Assembly: GCF_964204645.1 (NCBI RefSeq)
Contig: NC_134027.1
Coordinates: 4,824,485 to 4,888,484, forward strand
DNA: 64,000 nucleotides
Direction of reading: 5' to 3'
Origin: Tubulanus polymorphus
Taxonomy: Eukaryota > Nemertea > Palaeonemertea > Tubulaniformes > Tubulanidae
Position numbers and translations under genes: made by a program. Shown piece by piece: positions 48,131 to 60,506 of the stretch. The number at the start of each line of letters is the position of its first letter. The first letter of the stretch is position 1. Below the pieces are notes generated by a model. That model did no database searches and was not told where the DNA came from. It worked only from the letters and a program-made list of their open reading frames with translations.

Positions 48131-50548
48131 ACTCCACCGATTAAGGTTTATAACTCAAACCTTAAGATGTAAGGCTTTCGTCAGCCGCCTCTCCATACGG
48201 TGTAATATTGCCAGTTTTTCAGTTAGTCTAAACCCACGGCTAACTACAGGTTCGAATCAAACACTCGTTTGAATCGGATTGAAACCAATAAATTCTTGCG
48301 CCATATACTAATGAGCCAGAAAATCCTCAATTCGAATGACCCGCAGCCTCTTCGAAATCCAATTCGCCATCTGTTTTCACTTTTATGTTTCCTCATAAAA
48401 CAAACTTATCTTGAAATATAAAGCTCAAATAGATTTATGAATATATTGAACACAGGAACTGTTCTTTGGCGCAGTCAGTGCGGCTCGCCATGATTGTGTC
48501 TTTTATATTAAGCCTACGTAATCTTGTGATTTTTTCATGATATAGACAGTTACCGAAAACGTAGATCTGAACTTTGCCTCCAGAAATAATTCCAATTGTT
48601 TGTGGGAAAATAGATGACTCTTTTTTGTATCTCGTTCTAAATATTGTATGAATATATTTGGCCGTGGAATCTGCTGCCAAGATCGATCAACCCAAAACCC
48701 CGATACATCAAGATGTAAATCGAACCAAGAAATATTTATATGTTGCGATCTACAATATTTTTCATATTTCATAACACTGCTGCCTCCGGGTTGATGAACT
48801 TAAAATATGCTCCTCTTCTTCCCGAATAAGAAAAAAACATAACAAAAATATGCATCGAGTTATAGTGTATTTGATGTAATCATAAAACATGAACGTCATC
48901 AGTTTGTGTATACGCCACAGGGACAGGCATTTATATGATTAATTCCGTTTGGTAAACACCTACGCCAGCAGAAGATTACGATTTGTAAATTTACCAATAT
49001 TCTAGTACATTACATATATTATTTCGTCCGATCAAAAATATTCTATGGGATAGATATATATTATTCATTTAAGTACTAAATTGCCACATTTATGTACTTC
49101 GTAATCTCAAACAAAAATATTCACATTCACGTCATCGGGGCAACCTCACAGATTTTGGGTGCAATACAACAGTAAAGTTTTAGGGACATTAAGGTGTTAC
49201 TTTATTCATCTTAAATCTATGTTTAAATTTTTCAATTATCGTAGTGAAATGGTTACTCGTCGTTTACCTTAGGAACAACCAACCTTACATTGCAGCTGAA
49301 TTGACAAATTTAAAAATGCTCGCTTGGTTCCTGTGAACAAATGGTCCGAAATATTTTAGAATAAAGGAGTATAGTGCTTACTGAGTGGGACTTTGATTGT
49401 CTTCCAACACATTACCTACTCGACGATCATCGAATTATTTATCAATTTTGATCTCGATGAGGTTTTAGCGGGTAGACACACGTGTAAAAGAGATTCGAAC
49501 GAGAAACATTATAAAGACATTCTATGTTTAATGATAAACCCCTGCACAGATATCGTCTGAAAATATTGACGTCATAATCAAGCAGGTGGCCGTTTCTCAA
49601 AAATACATATTGTGACAACTTCAACAACTTTGATGTAGATGAATTAAGAAGTCTAACAGCCATCATCAGATGGAATGATTTAATCATCAGGTGGAATGAT
49701 TGCACCCGATGATGACCGTTAATCAGCAGCCGTCAACGGCGTTGTGGTTTCGTTTTAGCAAATTTCATCATTATACACTTCTATTATATGATACTTCGAA
49801 ATTCATCTACAGTTAACAGGGATAAGAGTGTTTTATTCGACTACTAATTTGATAAGTGTGTTAGGGGAATATCATGTGATATGTACAACGTATTTGAATA
49901 GTTTATATTAACACATGGAATGAACAGAATGATAATAACTGATTTTAATGCAGTATCTGATTGTGGGTATTACGTGATCTCGTGACATGTTCAGTTAAAG
50001 TTCCTAAGACGTTGGATCTCTAGTCTTCATCGCGTTTCTCTAGGATTTTGATTAGATGCCCTGCAACCATATTTCGTGATCCGCAATCTCTTTTCAGAAC
50101 CGAATGATTCGCCCGTTAATAATGTCAGCAGTGCCCGAAAATCTCCTCGATATTTGTGCTCCAGATTAAACCGTCGGCAAGTGAATCTTCCACATCACGA
50201 GCGCAAGTTTAAGTTCAAGTTCTCCACGGTAGAAACCGCATCAGACGGCAATTTAATAATCACACTGAATATGAATCGTTCGGATGTTTCTGTCATACAC
50301 AATATTCGTAGATAGATGCCGAAAACTGCGAATTCGTAGGTTGAAAAATGTTGCTTAATTACGGTAAAAGTTTGGCATGCCGCCGAGTAATAATCATAGA
50401 TAATTATAGAATATGTCCCAGTGGCGCATTTCAAATACGAACTTAGTAACGTTAGACTTTATGAGCACGGACAAAACACAACGACGCTCTCGATCGATCA
50501 AATCAAGAAGGCGTTTGCCTTCTTTTTGGCCAAAATGAGGAAGGTTGT
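48131..50548. other. intergenic; neuropeptide 3' flank at right
   Basis: No supported gene. The right part should contain the 3' UTR of the minus-strand neuropeptide gene; a minus-strand AATAAA (TTTATT) lies near 49831. Small open frames on both strands lack family features. Confidence 0.35.
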
Positions 50549-53500
50549 TCATCTTCCCATTCCAAACATGTAACGGAAGTGGTCAATGCGACCGCCCCGT
50601 TGCCGAATGTTGGTAGAATCACCTCCACCGAATCCTACGCGTCTCTGTTTAGCCGGCCATAGTTTCAATAATCGAGCTCTTTTGCTGCCAAGAGCTCGAT
50701 TTTTATGCTTAAAAAAGTTCAGTATACGGCGCTTTATGGATTTTAAATCTTCAAGGCGACGATCGTCTTCGGTAACGTCGGATCCGGGTTCCATCGAGGA
50801 ATCCTGCTGGGATTCTCCCCCGTCATGATAATCGGCCGAATACGGTACACCAAAAACACGATTGAAAGCATTGCCACTTTCAAAATTCATAAATCCTTGA
50901 CGCTCTAATTTTCTCAACTGTTCTAAATCCAATTCATGAAAATCGATGGGTAGTTGTATTTTCTCCCGACTACTGAGGGCTATCATTTTTTTCCTGAGTT
51001 CAACTAGCTTGTTTTGCGAGTTTCCTACAGAGCTCCGTTTGCCCAAGCCGAACCTATATCGATACATATCGATACGTGAGCGTTTACCAGAATCAGGACT
51101 GACGAACAGAGGATTTCGTTTAACGTTGCTCGCTGGAGATTTTGTGATATCGAGCAGTCCACTATGGGAGTATACGTCTGATGTCTTATGCATATCAGAT
51201 GAGGTACTACGTTTTTCAATTTCACTTTGCCCCGCAACACTCTTGATTGCTGTCGTCGGGTTTGATACATCGGGATACTGATGTTTCCAAGTTTCTGTAA
51301 TAGAGAAAGAAGATTCCATTATAACTTAAATGTACAGTACATCACCCAAGATCTGATATTCGGATCGGGACTGTTGCTGACGTTCTAAACAGAAAAAAAA
51401 AACGATGATGGGAATTCAGTCGGCGACAGACCACGACGGTCGTCGCGAAATATCAATCTAGATAAATCACTCTTACGGAGCATTTCACGTGAAGAGATCG
51501 TCAAAAATTCATTCGTTCTATTGATTCCGTCACATGGCAATGATAAATCATTTCTCAAAACTATAGGATTATAAAGTTAACACCAAATAGCTCTTCGATA
51601 ATACGATGAAATTGAAATTCGTACAATCTGCCATCGTGTTTTATAGACATCCTTTTTTCATGCGTAGGTGAATAGAGGAGTGACTATGACTATTTCCCGC
51701 TAGACCTGTAGGCTTATCTACGACATGATTTCTTCGGGAAACAATTATAAACAGTCCTACACTGTTTTGCTATAATTCTATTAGGTCGTTGTCAACTAAA
51801 AGCAGTTGTGCGATATCCATCAATTTAGTAACGTTCTCATTTGAGTGACGTAAACTCTTTGACCAGACGATTCAAGAATCCTTTCATGTGTCTAGTGTAA
51901 TTGCGTAAATACCGATAACAGAGACAATCTGCAACGATTTACAATATTTTTGATGGTCGGAATTATCAGAACGAAGACTTACATCGTGAGCGATTGTATT
52001 GATAAACTGAAGGAGTCATATCGGTTTAACGACATATCTGAAATCTTAAACATTTAAAGCCTCTTTTACATAAGATTCCGGAAAAGGTAATGTAAGTGAT
52101 TTTAGTTGGTACACATACCACGCGCACAGTACACATCGTGCGTTACTGGTCGTTTCTTAGTTTTTCTACCCGAGGAACTTGAGCAATATTACCCGATAAT
52201 GGATCGGTAATATGTGGATTAATTGCTTTTTTAATGTATCCGTGAACATATGATAATTTGAACCATAATCCATATGATTATAGGCTATATGAAACATAAA
52301 GATACGTATTTATAATATGATGATCCTATTCTCGATTTATTGATTGTAAATGTAACAGTCTTTATCATTTTAAAAACTTTTTTCGGCAACATTGCATTGA
52401 TGTAAACTGTCGGTCATTTAACTGATAACATTCACTGTATAATGACTATCACGGACGAACATTTATCGCGTTTTTTTTTTGCAACACGACCTTAATCATT
52501 GGTGGTTCGATAGCGTAAATCGAGTGTCGATGATAAAAAAAAGTGAGAGCAGCACCGAGCACGTGTGTGTAGTGTGTATGCTTGTGGCTGTAACTCCCGC
52601 GAGATTGCCGTTAAGATCAACGATAGCGTGGAACAAGAGAGCGATAACTTCTTATCTCGCGTCCATTCTTTGCTGTGTAATTATCCTGGGTCGCTACCCG
52701 TAAAATAACATCCTCCGCTCAACGCTTTACTGATTGTCAGCTACTCCCTCGGCGAGGCTTCGAAAAACCGCCACTAGTTGGCTGATTAAGCGTGTTTTAT
52801 ACCTCGCCCCTCGAAAACCCACCACATTCGTTCTCTATATCCGCACCTGATTAGTGCAGTGATGGATTTACAAATGACTAACATACCATTGCGTATATGA
52901 ATTATTAGGAGGGGTCAGTTCGCCTACTTGTAATAACTGGTCATTCGTACGGCCATTCGGTCATATAGACACATCCATATAAGTCGTTATTCTTGCCATA
53001 TAAATACTAATTAGCAAGCTACAACGCAGTAAAATGCTGCAAATGCACGCGAAATATATTGTATAATCGTGTCACGTTGTAGCACCTACCGAATCTTTTT
53101 GGCGTTTTTTCAACGTAAATTCGTTGATCCGGATCTCCAATCTAATCTATAGTCATTACAAATTGGATAATCTTGTATCAGGAAGATATAATTACCACGC
53201 ATTTATTCTAGGATTTAAGAAAAAATAACGCTAATCGAACGAAATGGCTCTTCGTATTTTAAGAGCAATTTAAGTGTTAATCACAGGTGTCAAAATCATA
53301 TCGTGTTTAAGCGTATTCGTTTCGTGTTAGACTTTGACATGGATCCGGTTTTCGAGGCAGCTACACCTGCCCGAAAACACGATAATATATGATATGTTCA
53401 AAATAGTATCATATAGCATCAGTTTGTTTAATGATCAAAATTCCTTTAAAAAATCAGATTTTTCCACTTTCTGTTTAGGCCTACTGTTAGAGTTAAAATC

Positions 53501-56500
53501 TGTGTATTGCTATGGGTATTAACATTTTATTTTGGAGTAATCATCTCGACCATGATAGGAATACAGGAGTTCATGTAGCACACCAGACTTTGTAAAATCA
53601 GTTTCTGTACAATTTCTGTCCGGTCCTCTTTTACTTCTTGTACTTTTTCAAATCAAGTTGCAGCATTTACTGCTCGATTTTATGACTTGCCGCGACAAGC
53701 GCAAATTGCCGTTAGCCAATACACATACACATAATGAAAAAACCTCGGAAATAACACATCGTATAATCAGGTTTTTTAAAGCACCGCTGTAGCCCTAGTT
53801 CGTTATGACACCCGCGCACGCGGTGGACTGCCTTCTAAATCAATGAACCTGTTAATTTAGCAATTTCATATTTCTGAAGTGAAGACATAAAACAGCCATC
53901 AGCAAAACCGGCAAAAGGAAACAGATCTACTCGAGTCGCAGCGATAACAGAGGTGACAAATTGCGATTCAATAAATATAATGTGACTTGCCTTTGGAAGT
54001 CGTTACCTGTTTAAGTATGTTTCATATTTACACATTTATTACTCTATATTATATCTTTTTTGATCGCACTGCGCCGGGACGAAGCTTGTTGACTATATCG
54101 GTCATCTAACAGGTCAATAATCTCTAAGAAAGTCAAAGGCGGGGACGTGAGGATGTGAGGATATATGAAATATAATCATGCGTCCAAGTTATCATCCCTA
54201 TAATGATCAGCCATAGATGCTGGGTTTGTGCTAATCATATAGTGACAACGCGGACTAGTAATAACAGGTTCAAGTAACAATATTCGGAGAAATCTATAGG
54301 GAGTATGAAGTATGTCGATGTTAAGATACTGAATCAATCCTCGATTTACTCATTTTAAGACGAAAATGATGCATTTATTAAAGCGACCCGCTTTCCGTTC
54401 ATGCTATGGTGTATATTTGAATTGAAGAAGAAAACCGCAATTGAAAGAAAAACTATGAGAGAATTTTGAAATATCGATTCAAATCGAAAATTGAGTCGAA
54501 ACGTCGAACTGCTCTCATAGTTTATGAAAAAGATAATTACAGGTTTTTCAACTGCTTCAATCTGGATTTTCTCCGTATATCTATAACACTTAACGCATGC
54601 TCCTAATACTAATCACTGTCATGTATACCTCCTATCTCCAACTCGTATTACTCAACATTCCTTAATAAATCAGGTGCCATTTACTACATCGCATCCCTTT
54701 AATGTAATCTTGCGGTGCGTTATACCGGTATTGGTCGAAAAGGGCCGAATGATTTTAGTAAAACCTATTGTTATTAACAACAATATACATTATATACAAA
54801 AAATGATCTAAGGCGTGTATTTCGAAGTGATGAATATTCGATGAATCGTGTAAATCCATGATATGATTATTTGACCGGGCGGAAGTTAGTCTTTCGCGGC
54901 ACCTCTACCGACGGAAGTTACCGATTCACGAATTGCGCTTACGGCCCACATTATAAGTTTATCTTTATGTTTATCCTAGCTGGTTGCGCCGATGGCAGTT
55001 CGCTAACCTCCATTACCAACTTGTCGGCTGTTTACAGTGTAACTTCAAATTGTTTTACAGGTAGGGAGTTGACACCAAACCTGTGCCGTAATGAGCTCAA
55101 TAAAAACATGAAGGTAAAACCGAAGAGGCGTCGTAGCACTGATATAGTATTGCTAGGAGCGTATTGTCTGATGGGCACGTAAGTCAAGAGCGCTGGCTGT
55201 TTTTGTTGGTGAGAGTAAAGACATGAAAGGCGACAGTTGCGATGTAAATTGCTTTAGAACAGCCATCGATGGTTTTATTGTAGTAACTGGGATCCAACAT
55301 CACGCAACCAAATAACATCATCACGACATCTGAAAAGCACGACTAATCTCAGTAGAATCGGGATTGAAAAGCAACGTACATTAGAGTTATCGCGCGGTGT
55401 TTTATTGTTTTATTCAAATCCAACACACATGAACAATACGCGAATTGCCAAATTCACGTACACGTACAGGGTTAACTGGGCGAACATTACGGATCGGAAT
55501 CACAGGACTTTGAAACACCCTTAGAACTTATAGTTTTACGTATAACCTCGTAAAGCTATGTTATTTGCGCATGCACCGCATATGATTTTCATTGAGAAAA
55601 ACATTTTGATTTGGTATCAACAGAAAATCATGACCGTATATAGCAGGGTATGCGTACGTTAACATTGCATTCAATTTCAAAATCTGGATAGAAATGCCGG
55701 ATATTTCAAAGGACTTTTAATTGCGTGTTGCCCACGCGTGTATGATAATAATCTGTTGGTGTTTACTACACAATGTGTTTCTCCATCACTCATTATCTCC
55801 TTCATTCGATCGTCTTTGTTCGATAAACGACGTGAAATTAAAATCACTGTAACAATTATTATTTGCACGCCCGTGCTTGTCAGCGATTGTTGTTTATGAC
55901 ATGAACTATAATCGTCAGTCAAGAAAATCTGCTAATTCAAGACTATTTCTGAAAACTGATGAAAACTGATCGTGATCGAAAATGATAGAAATTCTATTGT
56001 TAATAGATAACGCGTTTGAAGGGCGTTTGCATTTTCGACCATTTTCGTCACAATCAAATTCATGACTATTAGGATCCGGTCGAAACGTCGAAAATGAATC
56101 TAACCTTATCGGACACCTTTTCCCTTTTTTGGTGTAGGGTTTTCTGTATTACAATCATCAGTTGCAAAAATAGTTACGTTGTCAAATATAGACTATGGAA
56201 CGTTGATTACTAAAATTCTGTTTATAACCACGGAACAATGAAAATATATCAACTGCATGCTTTTGAATTTACTAAAGCCATGTTTGTGGGATGATCAATA
56301 TAGATGCATGATTATGGATATTATCAAAAATACATCCTCTTTGTGTTTTCGATGTAACGCGTAGGTGTCCGGTGTACCGTTTGTTTCCGTTTAAGTTGCG
56401 TTTTCTTCATATAACTGATGTTTGATCAACATGTTAATTCATTTTTTTTCGTTAAAACTATAGACTCGTCATATTATTCTAGTTTTGCTCGTGCCCAAAT

Positions 56501-59500
56501 ACCCCGCATAACATGTTGATGTACAAGATACTCTTTGAAACTGAAGTGTTATCATATCCTCGTCTAACGTCTCGAAACCTATACCCCTCCCACCTCCATT
56601 TATAATTGTCCGCAGTGAAGAGATACGGATGAAGTATATTCGGTAATTCAAGTACGAGATGAATTTAAATGTTCAAGTTATGAATATCGTGGCCGATAAC
56701 GATATTTAGACAAATTGTCGTATTACAGATAAGATCCCGTTCCTCACATTCAATTATACGAAATCTATATGGAATATGTTTAGATGTCGATGACGCAGAC
56801 AGCGCTGTTTATAAGTTCCTTGAATTGACCGCTGAATTATTGTCAAAGGGCTTCAGCATCAAAGTCCTAACGCAGAATTTATAGTTTTGCAACAATTAGA
56901 AGCTCTGTTATAGTCCTTTCGATGAGATGGAAAATATCCAACCTCGTAGTCCCCGCGCTCTTTGAAGTGCAGGTTTTCAAGCGCCTCCAGAAAATGAAAT
57001 CTGCTGAAAATCCACTTGATCACATTCCCAACACACAAAATGATATGTTTTATATAAACATTGATCAGCAAAGCAATACGTCGCAGATGAACAGCAGTAT
57101 TACCGCGTACTGTACGTATAACTCCTCGTTCATTGCCAATGAGAATTTTGCTTGTAAGCTTCTTGAATAAGACCCGATAATCCAACGCCTAACTATATTT
57201 TGAACTGACGTTGAGATCCTAGTATCCGAAAATTAAGCAGGCTTTCACGGATAAACTTTTCGTCTTTTGGATAAAGTAGGAGCGGGTCATCTTTTCATAC
57301 AATTCAGAGACTAAACGTACTACTTCTTACTACATACTGCCACCGATCAAAGTATTGTCTATCTATCATGTTTTATCTTTCCTTTGTAAATTTCGATTGT
57401 TATCATTATACCACTCACGATTTTCGTTCCTTTTGTGACATTGAGTTTGTCAATAAAGCTGATGTTAAAGTTATAATCGAATTGGAAATTCTAATTGGCA
57501 GACATATCAGTTGTATCAATAAAGACGTAGACCTTAGTGTTCTCATTGCGAGTGAAAATTCAGAAACTTCGCTATAAATTTTGGATTGTCGTATGTCATC
57601 TTAACCGTCTATATTTTTTTCTTAATTAGGTTTTGTTGAAATATCACTTTTCACGCGTGGAGAAATCAAATATTATTCAATTTCGTCATTGCTACCAAGG
57701 GATCCGAAAGCTGAAAAGTAATGTAGTGAAATAAACTGATTACACAGTTATCGTTTCTGGGCGGTAACAGGTAAAAATTACCCCCCCCCCCCATATTTAC
57801 TTTTCTATCAAACTAGAGTATAAAAGCTAGACTAAAAACATTTTACAGGAATAGGAAAAAAACAAGTAAAAATATATTTTATCATTACTTTTAAACTTTC
57901 ATTGTAAAAGGTGACCGCTAGGAATGGTTATTTTCTGTAAAGACCGTGGGGGGATTTACCGGGGGATTTTTACCTACATTCTTTCTGGCCACCGCGCGGT
58001 GGCTTATCTGTATCAACTTTATCATTGCTAAGTTTCTATTAATTGCACTCGAGGTAGCCATTTTATTTGTTAGTAATGATCAAAGTAAGATCCCTCAGTT
58101 CGAATAAATCAGCATTTTGTTGGCATTTTATTACAGGCTAATCTTTCGCTATTATTGCATAGCAGTCTTTTCTGTGTGATGTTCGTTTCCTCTCTGGTTT
58201 TATAAACGCTTAATTCATTCGACTTCTTCGGGGACATTTAAGCATGGACTTCGAGTCCGCGATCCAACTGAATTCACCCCCTTTATGCGCTAAACGAAGG
58301 CATTAGCAAATTCATCTAAACCTTTGTGGGCTGCTAAATTTTTCAATTGGAATTAAGAGAATGTGATTGTCAGTTGATTATTGTTAAGACAACAATAGGT
58401 CCGATTTTGCGTATAAAGAAGATTCAAATTGAAGAGATTTTTGAATTTCTTAACGTTATAGTTGAGGCCATAAAATAAAACTATAGAATCCATCATGAAA
58501 AAAATTCAAAATATCTTAATCGTGGGCATTCTTAGATTGATATGTCGACAAGGATTAACGAAGCTTATTATCATCTAGGTGAAAGACGTCAGTGAATTAA
58601 TGGCGATAAAACGGCATTTCATTTGATACCGTATGATTTTGAGATTCTCCTTTGTCTATCGATTTCATGGCCAACCCAGGAAGTCGGCGAAAGACGGCCA
58701 TCTATTATTAAATGATTACCGTAATCTGGGCAACAGTCGGCCTACGTTTCAAGGCTTTTTGGGGGAATTTGTAAAAGGATTTTCTTTGTCTTTCAGGAAA
58801 CGGTGGTTTTCAAGGTATTTGTGGGTAAGTCTGCGCACAGGAAGCGACAACCTCACCGCCGGAAAGAATTCGACGTAACCAATGTCAATATTATTATTGC
58901 AATTCCGTAAATTGCTTTCATATAAAATTACGCTTTCATTAATAATCGTAACGACAGCTCTTAACGTGGATAACAAGGACATATAGGGCACATTTTAAAC
59001 AAAAATCACTTTTTACATAATAGCTTACGTAGCTTCGTCTTGTGTTCCGAGGAGATGAATATTTTATGATGGATGTCACAAAAAGCATTTGCTTTTTACG
59101 TTTTACCTTACCAAATAAGAACGTTGTCCATCGTTTCAATGCTGCGATAGCGATGAATATTCATACTTAAAAATGAATTCAGTAGAATAAAGAGGGCGTG
59201 TACTGATTGTACCGACGACATGGCTGTGTCCTTTGGGATACTGTAGTTTCGTGACATTATATCGTCCATTCGAAACATCATTAAAAACCTCACAATAAGT
59301 GACACATTGAATAAACATATATCGTGATGCGGAAATTATATCAACAACTTCTGTAGACATCAAAGCTTAGCAAAACCGTTGCCCGAAACCCCGCGCGCCA
59401 TTGTGCACCAATTATCAGGGTTAAAATCATCCGATTTCCAATTTCGTTAACTTGAAATGCGCTTTTAGATTCTAGTTACTCGGTAGTTTGTGGAATAGAA

Positions 59501-60506
59501 TAACCGTTTTTGTTATTAGAATCCCGGGAAGCTGCAGTAGCGCGCGACAGGTTTTTATCTCACAACTCGTGACTGATGTATAATGTAACCAAACTGACAC
59601 ATCATCCCGCGAATAAAGTCGGGTATACGTCAACGGTTCGTCGACACCTTCCGTAGTACGCGAACATTTCCAATTAACGCAAAGTAATTGAATAACCGCG
59701 ATTTTAAGCATTTTTAGGTAATCGAAAGGATTCACGCTAACCAATTATAATACGATCTAAGATACCAAATGTTATAATTGCTACAAAACCTGGAAAAATC
59801 GATCACGGAAAGACCTTATCGAAATACGTATTGTGCTAATTCAGTTCATTCTCTTACTATTAGCACTTTTAGTCAGAGAATATCAACGCTTTGCAATAAA
59901 CGGTATAGGCAACGATATCGTCGATACGATAGATTATCACCAGGTGATTTTGTCCATCAAAACAAGGGTAGAAACAACTTGTTTTCGAGTAGTTACTTCT
60001 ACCAAAGAAGCTAAAACTCCAGTCCCATGAAGGATGTCCGGGGTAGCGAATGAACCCCTAAGATTTTCAGAGGGCCCTTCAAAAAGTCAGTGTCAAAAGA
60101 TTTGGGTCAAGATTTTTTTCGATATTTGGATACAATTTTCATGTTTTTTGGACCATGAAAAATAATTCATTCTAATATGATTTGTACCCGGACACTTCAT
60201 AACTAAGATATGTCCTTTTTCAATTGGAAAGTGTCCCTTTTCACGGTGTGAAAGTGCTCTTCTTGCTTCTTGAAATGAATTTCTGCCCCTCAACAAAGCT
60301 CAGCATGGGCCTGAACTCATGCGTGTATTTTTACGTTAATAATCTCTGAAATATCGCTGTAGTTGAGGTATTTTGTATACTATCGCACCTAAAAGATTCG
60401 TATTTTGATTTGTGTTATATTTACCTTTAGCCTCTGCGTTAAAATGGTTTCTTGCGCACACAGAGATGACAAGAAGTCCAAATATTTTGAATGATACCGA
60501 AGTCAT
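50549..60506 (-). CDS. amidated neuropeptide precursor, allatostatin-A-like
   Basis: Two exons in coding order: 60425-60506 and 50549-51294, joined in phase 1, give 275 residues; the intron is 9.1 kb. Exon 1 encodes a signal peptide (MTSVSFKIFGLLVISVCA, then RNHFNAEAK) ending at AAAG/GTAAAT. Exon 2 follows CTATTACAG. At residues 98-114 dibasic KR sites frame SRIDMYRYRFGL-G-KR, which would release an amidated dodecapeptide. The precursor ends GGRIDHFRYMFGM-G-R (261-275), a second amidated peptide after RQR. Both share RID-x-x-RY-x-FG-(L/M)-amide, matching the allatostatin-A/buccalin consensus (Y/F)xFG(L/I)-amide. Further KR, KK and RR sites lie between. It should be secreted by neurons or endocrine cells. 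The family call is tentative. An in-frame ATG at 51319 lies in the intron and lacks a signal peptide. Confidence 0.82.
54450..54525 (+). repeat. GAAACG-type hairpin fragment
   Basis: Outer inverted repeat AACTATGAGAG and CTCTCATAGTTT encloses GAGTCGAAACGTCGAAC. It is related to the family at 12941 and 15096. Confidence 0.5.
56062..56100 (+). repeat. GAAACG-type repeat fragment
   Basis: GACTATTAGGATCCGGTCGAAACG, almost the same words as the hairpin at 15103-15126 (GACTATTAGGATATAGTCGAAACG, 24 bases across the motif). Confidence 0.55.

Larger units (their letters stand above)
51295..60424 (-). other. long intron of the neuropeptide gene
   Basis: Mostly unique AT-rich DNA without a supportable gene on either strand. 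It contains GAAACG-type repeat fragments (54490-54530, 56062-56100), a poly-C run near 57780 and a hairpin around AACTATGAGAG/CTCTCATAGTTT (54450-54525). Confidence 0.5.

Noticed and set aside
48435-48772. Two overlapping minus-strand open frames of 81 and 89 codons
   Set aside because: They overlap in different frames, lack family motifs and have no splice context.
50076-50315. 79-codon plus-strand frame downstream of the neuropeptide stop
   Set aside because: It overlaps the probable minus-strand 3' UTR, has no domain, and an opposing frame exists over the same bases.
51295-51319. ATG at 51319 as the neuropeptide start
   Set aside because: It gives no signal peptide and lies upstream of a good CTATTACAG acceptor.
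54871-55182. 103-codon plus-strand open frame ending near a GTAAGT
   Set aside because: No recognisable domain, no upstream acceptor with matching phase, and it lies inside the neuropeptide intron.
59472-59744. Minus-strand frame MLKIAVIQLLCVNW as an alternative signal exon for the neuropeptide
   Set aside because: The phase would fit, but the donor is poor and the hydrophobic core short. The exon at 60425-60506 has a better signal peptide and donor.
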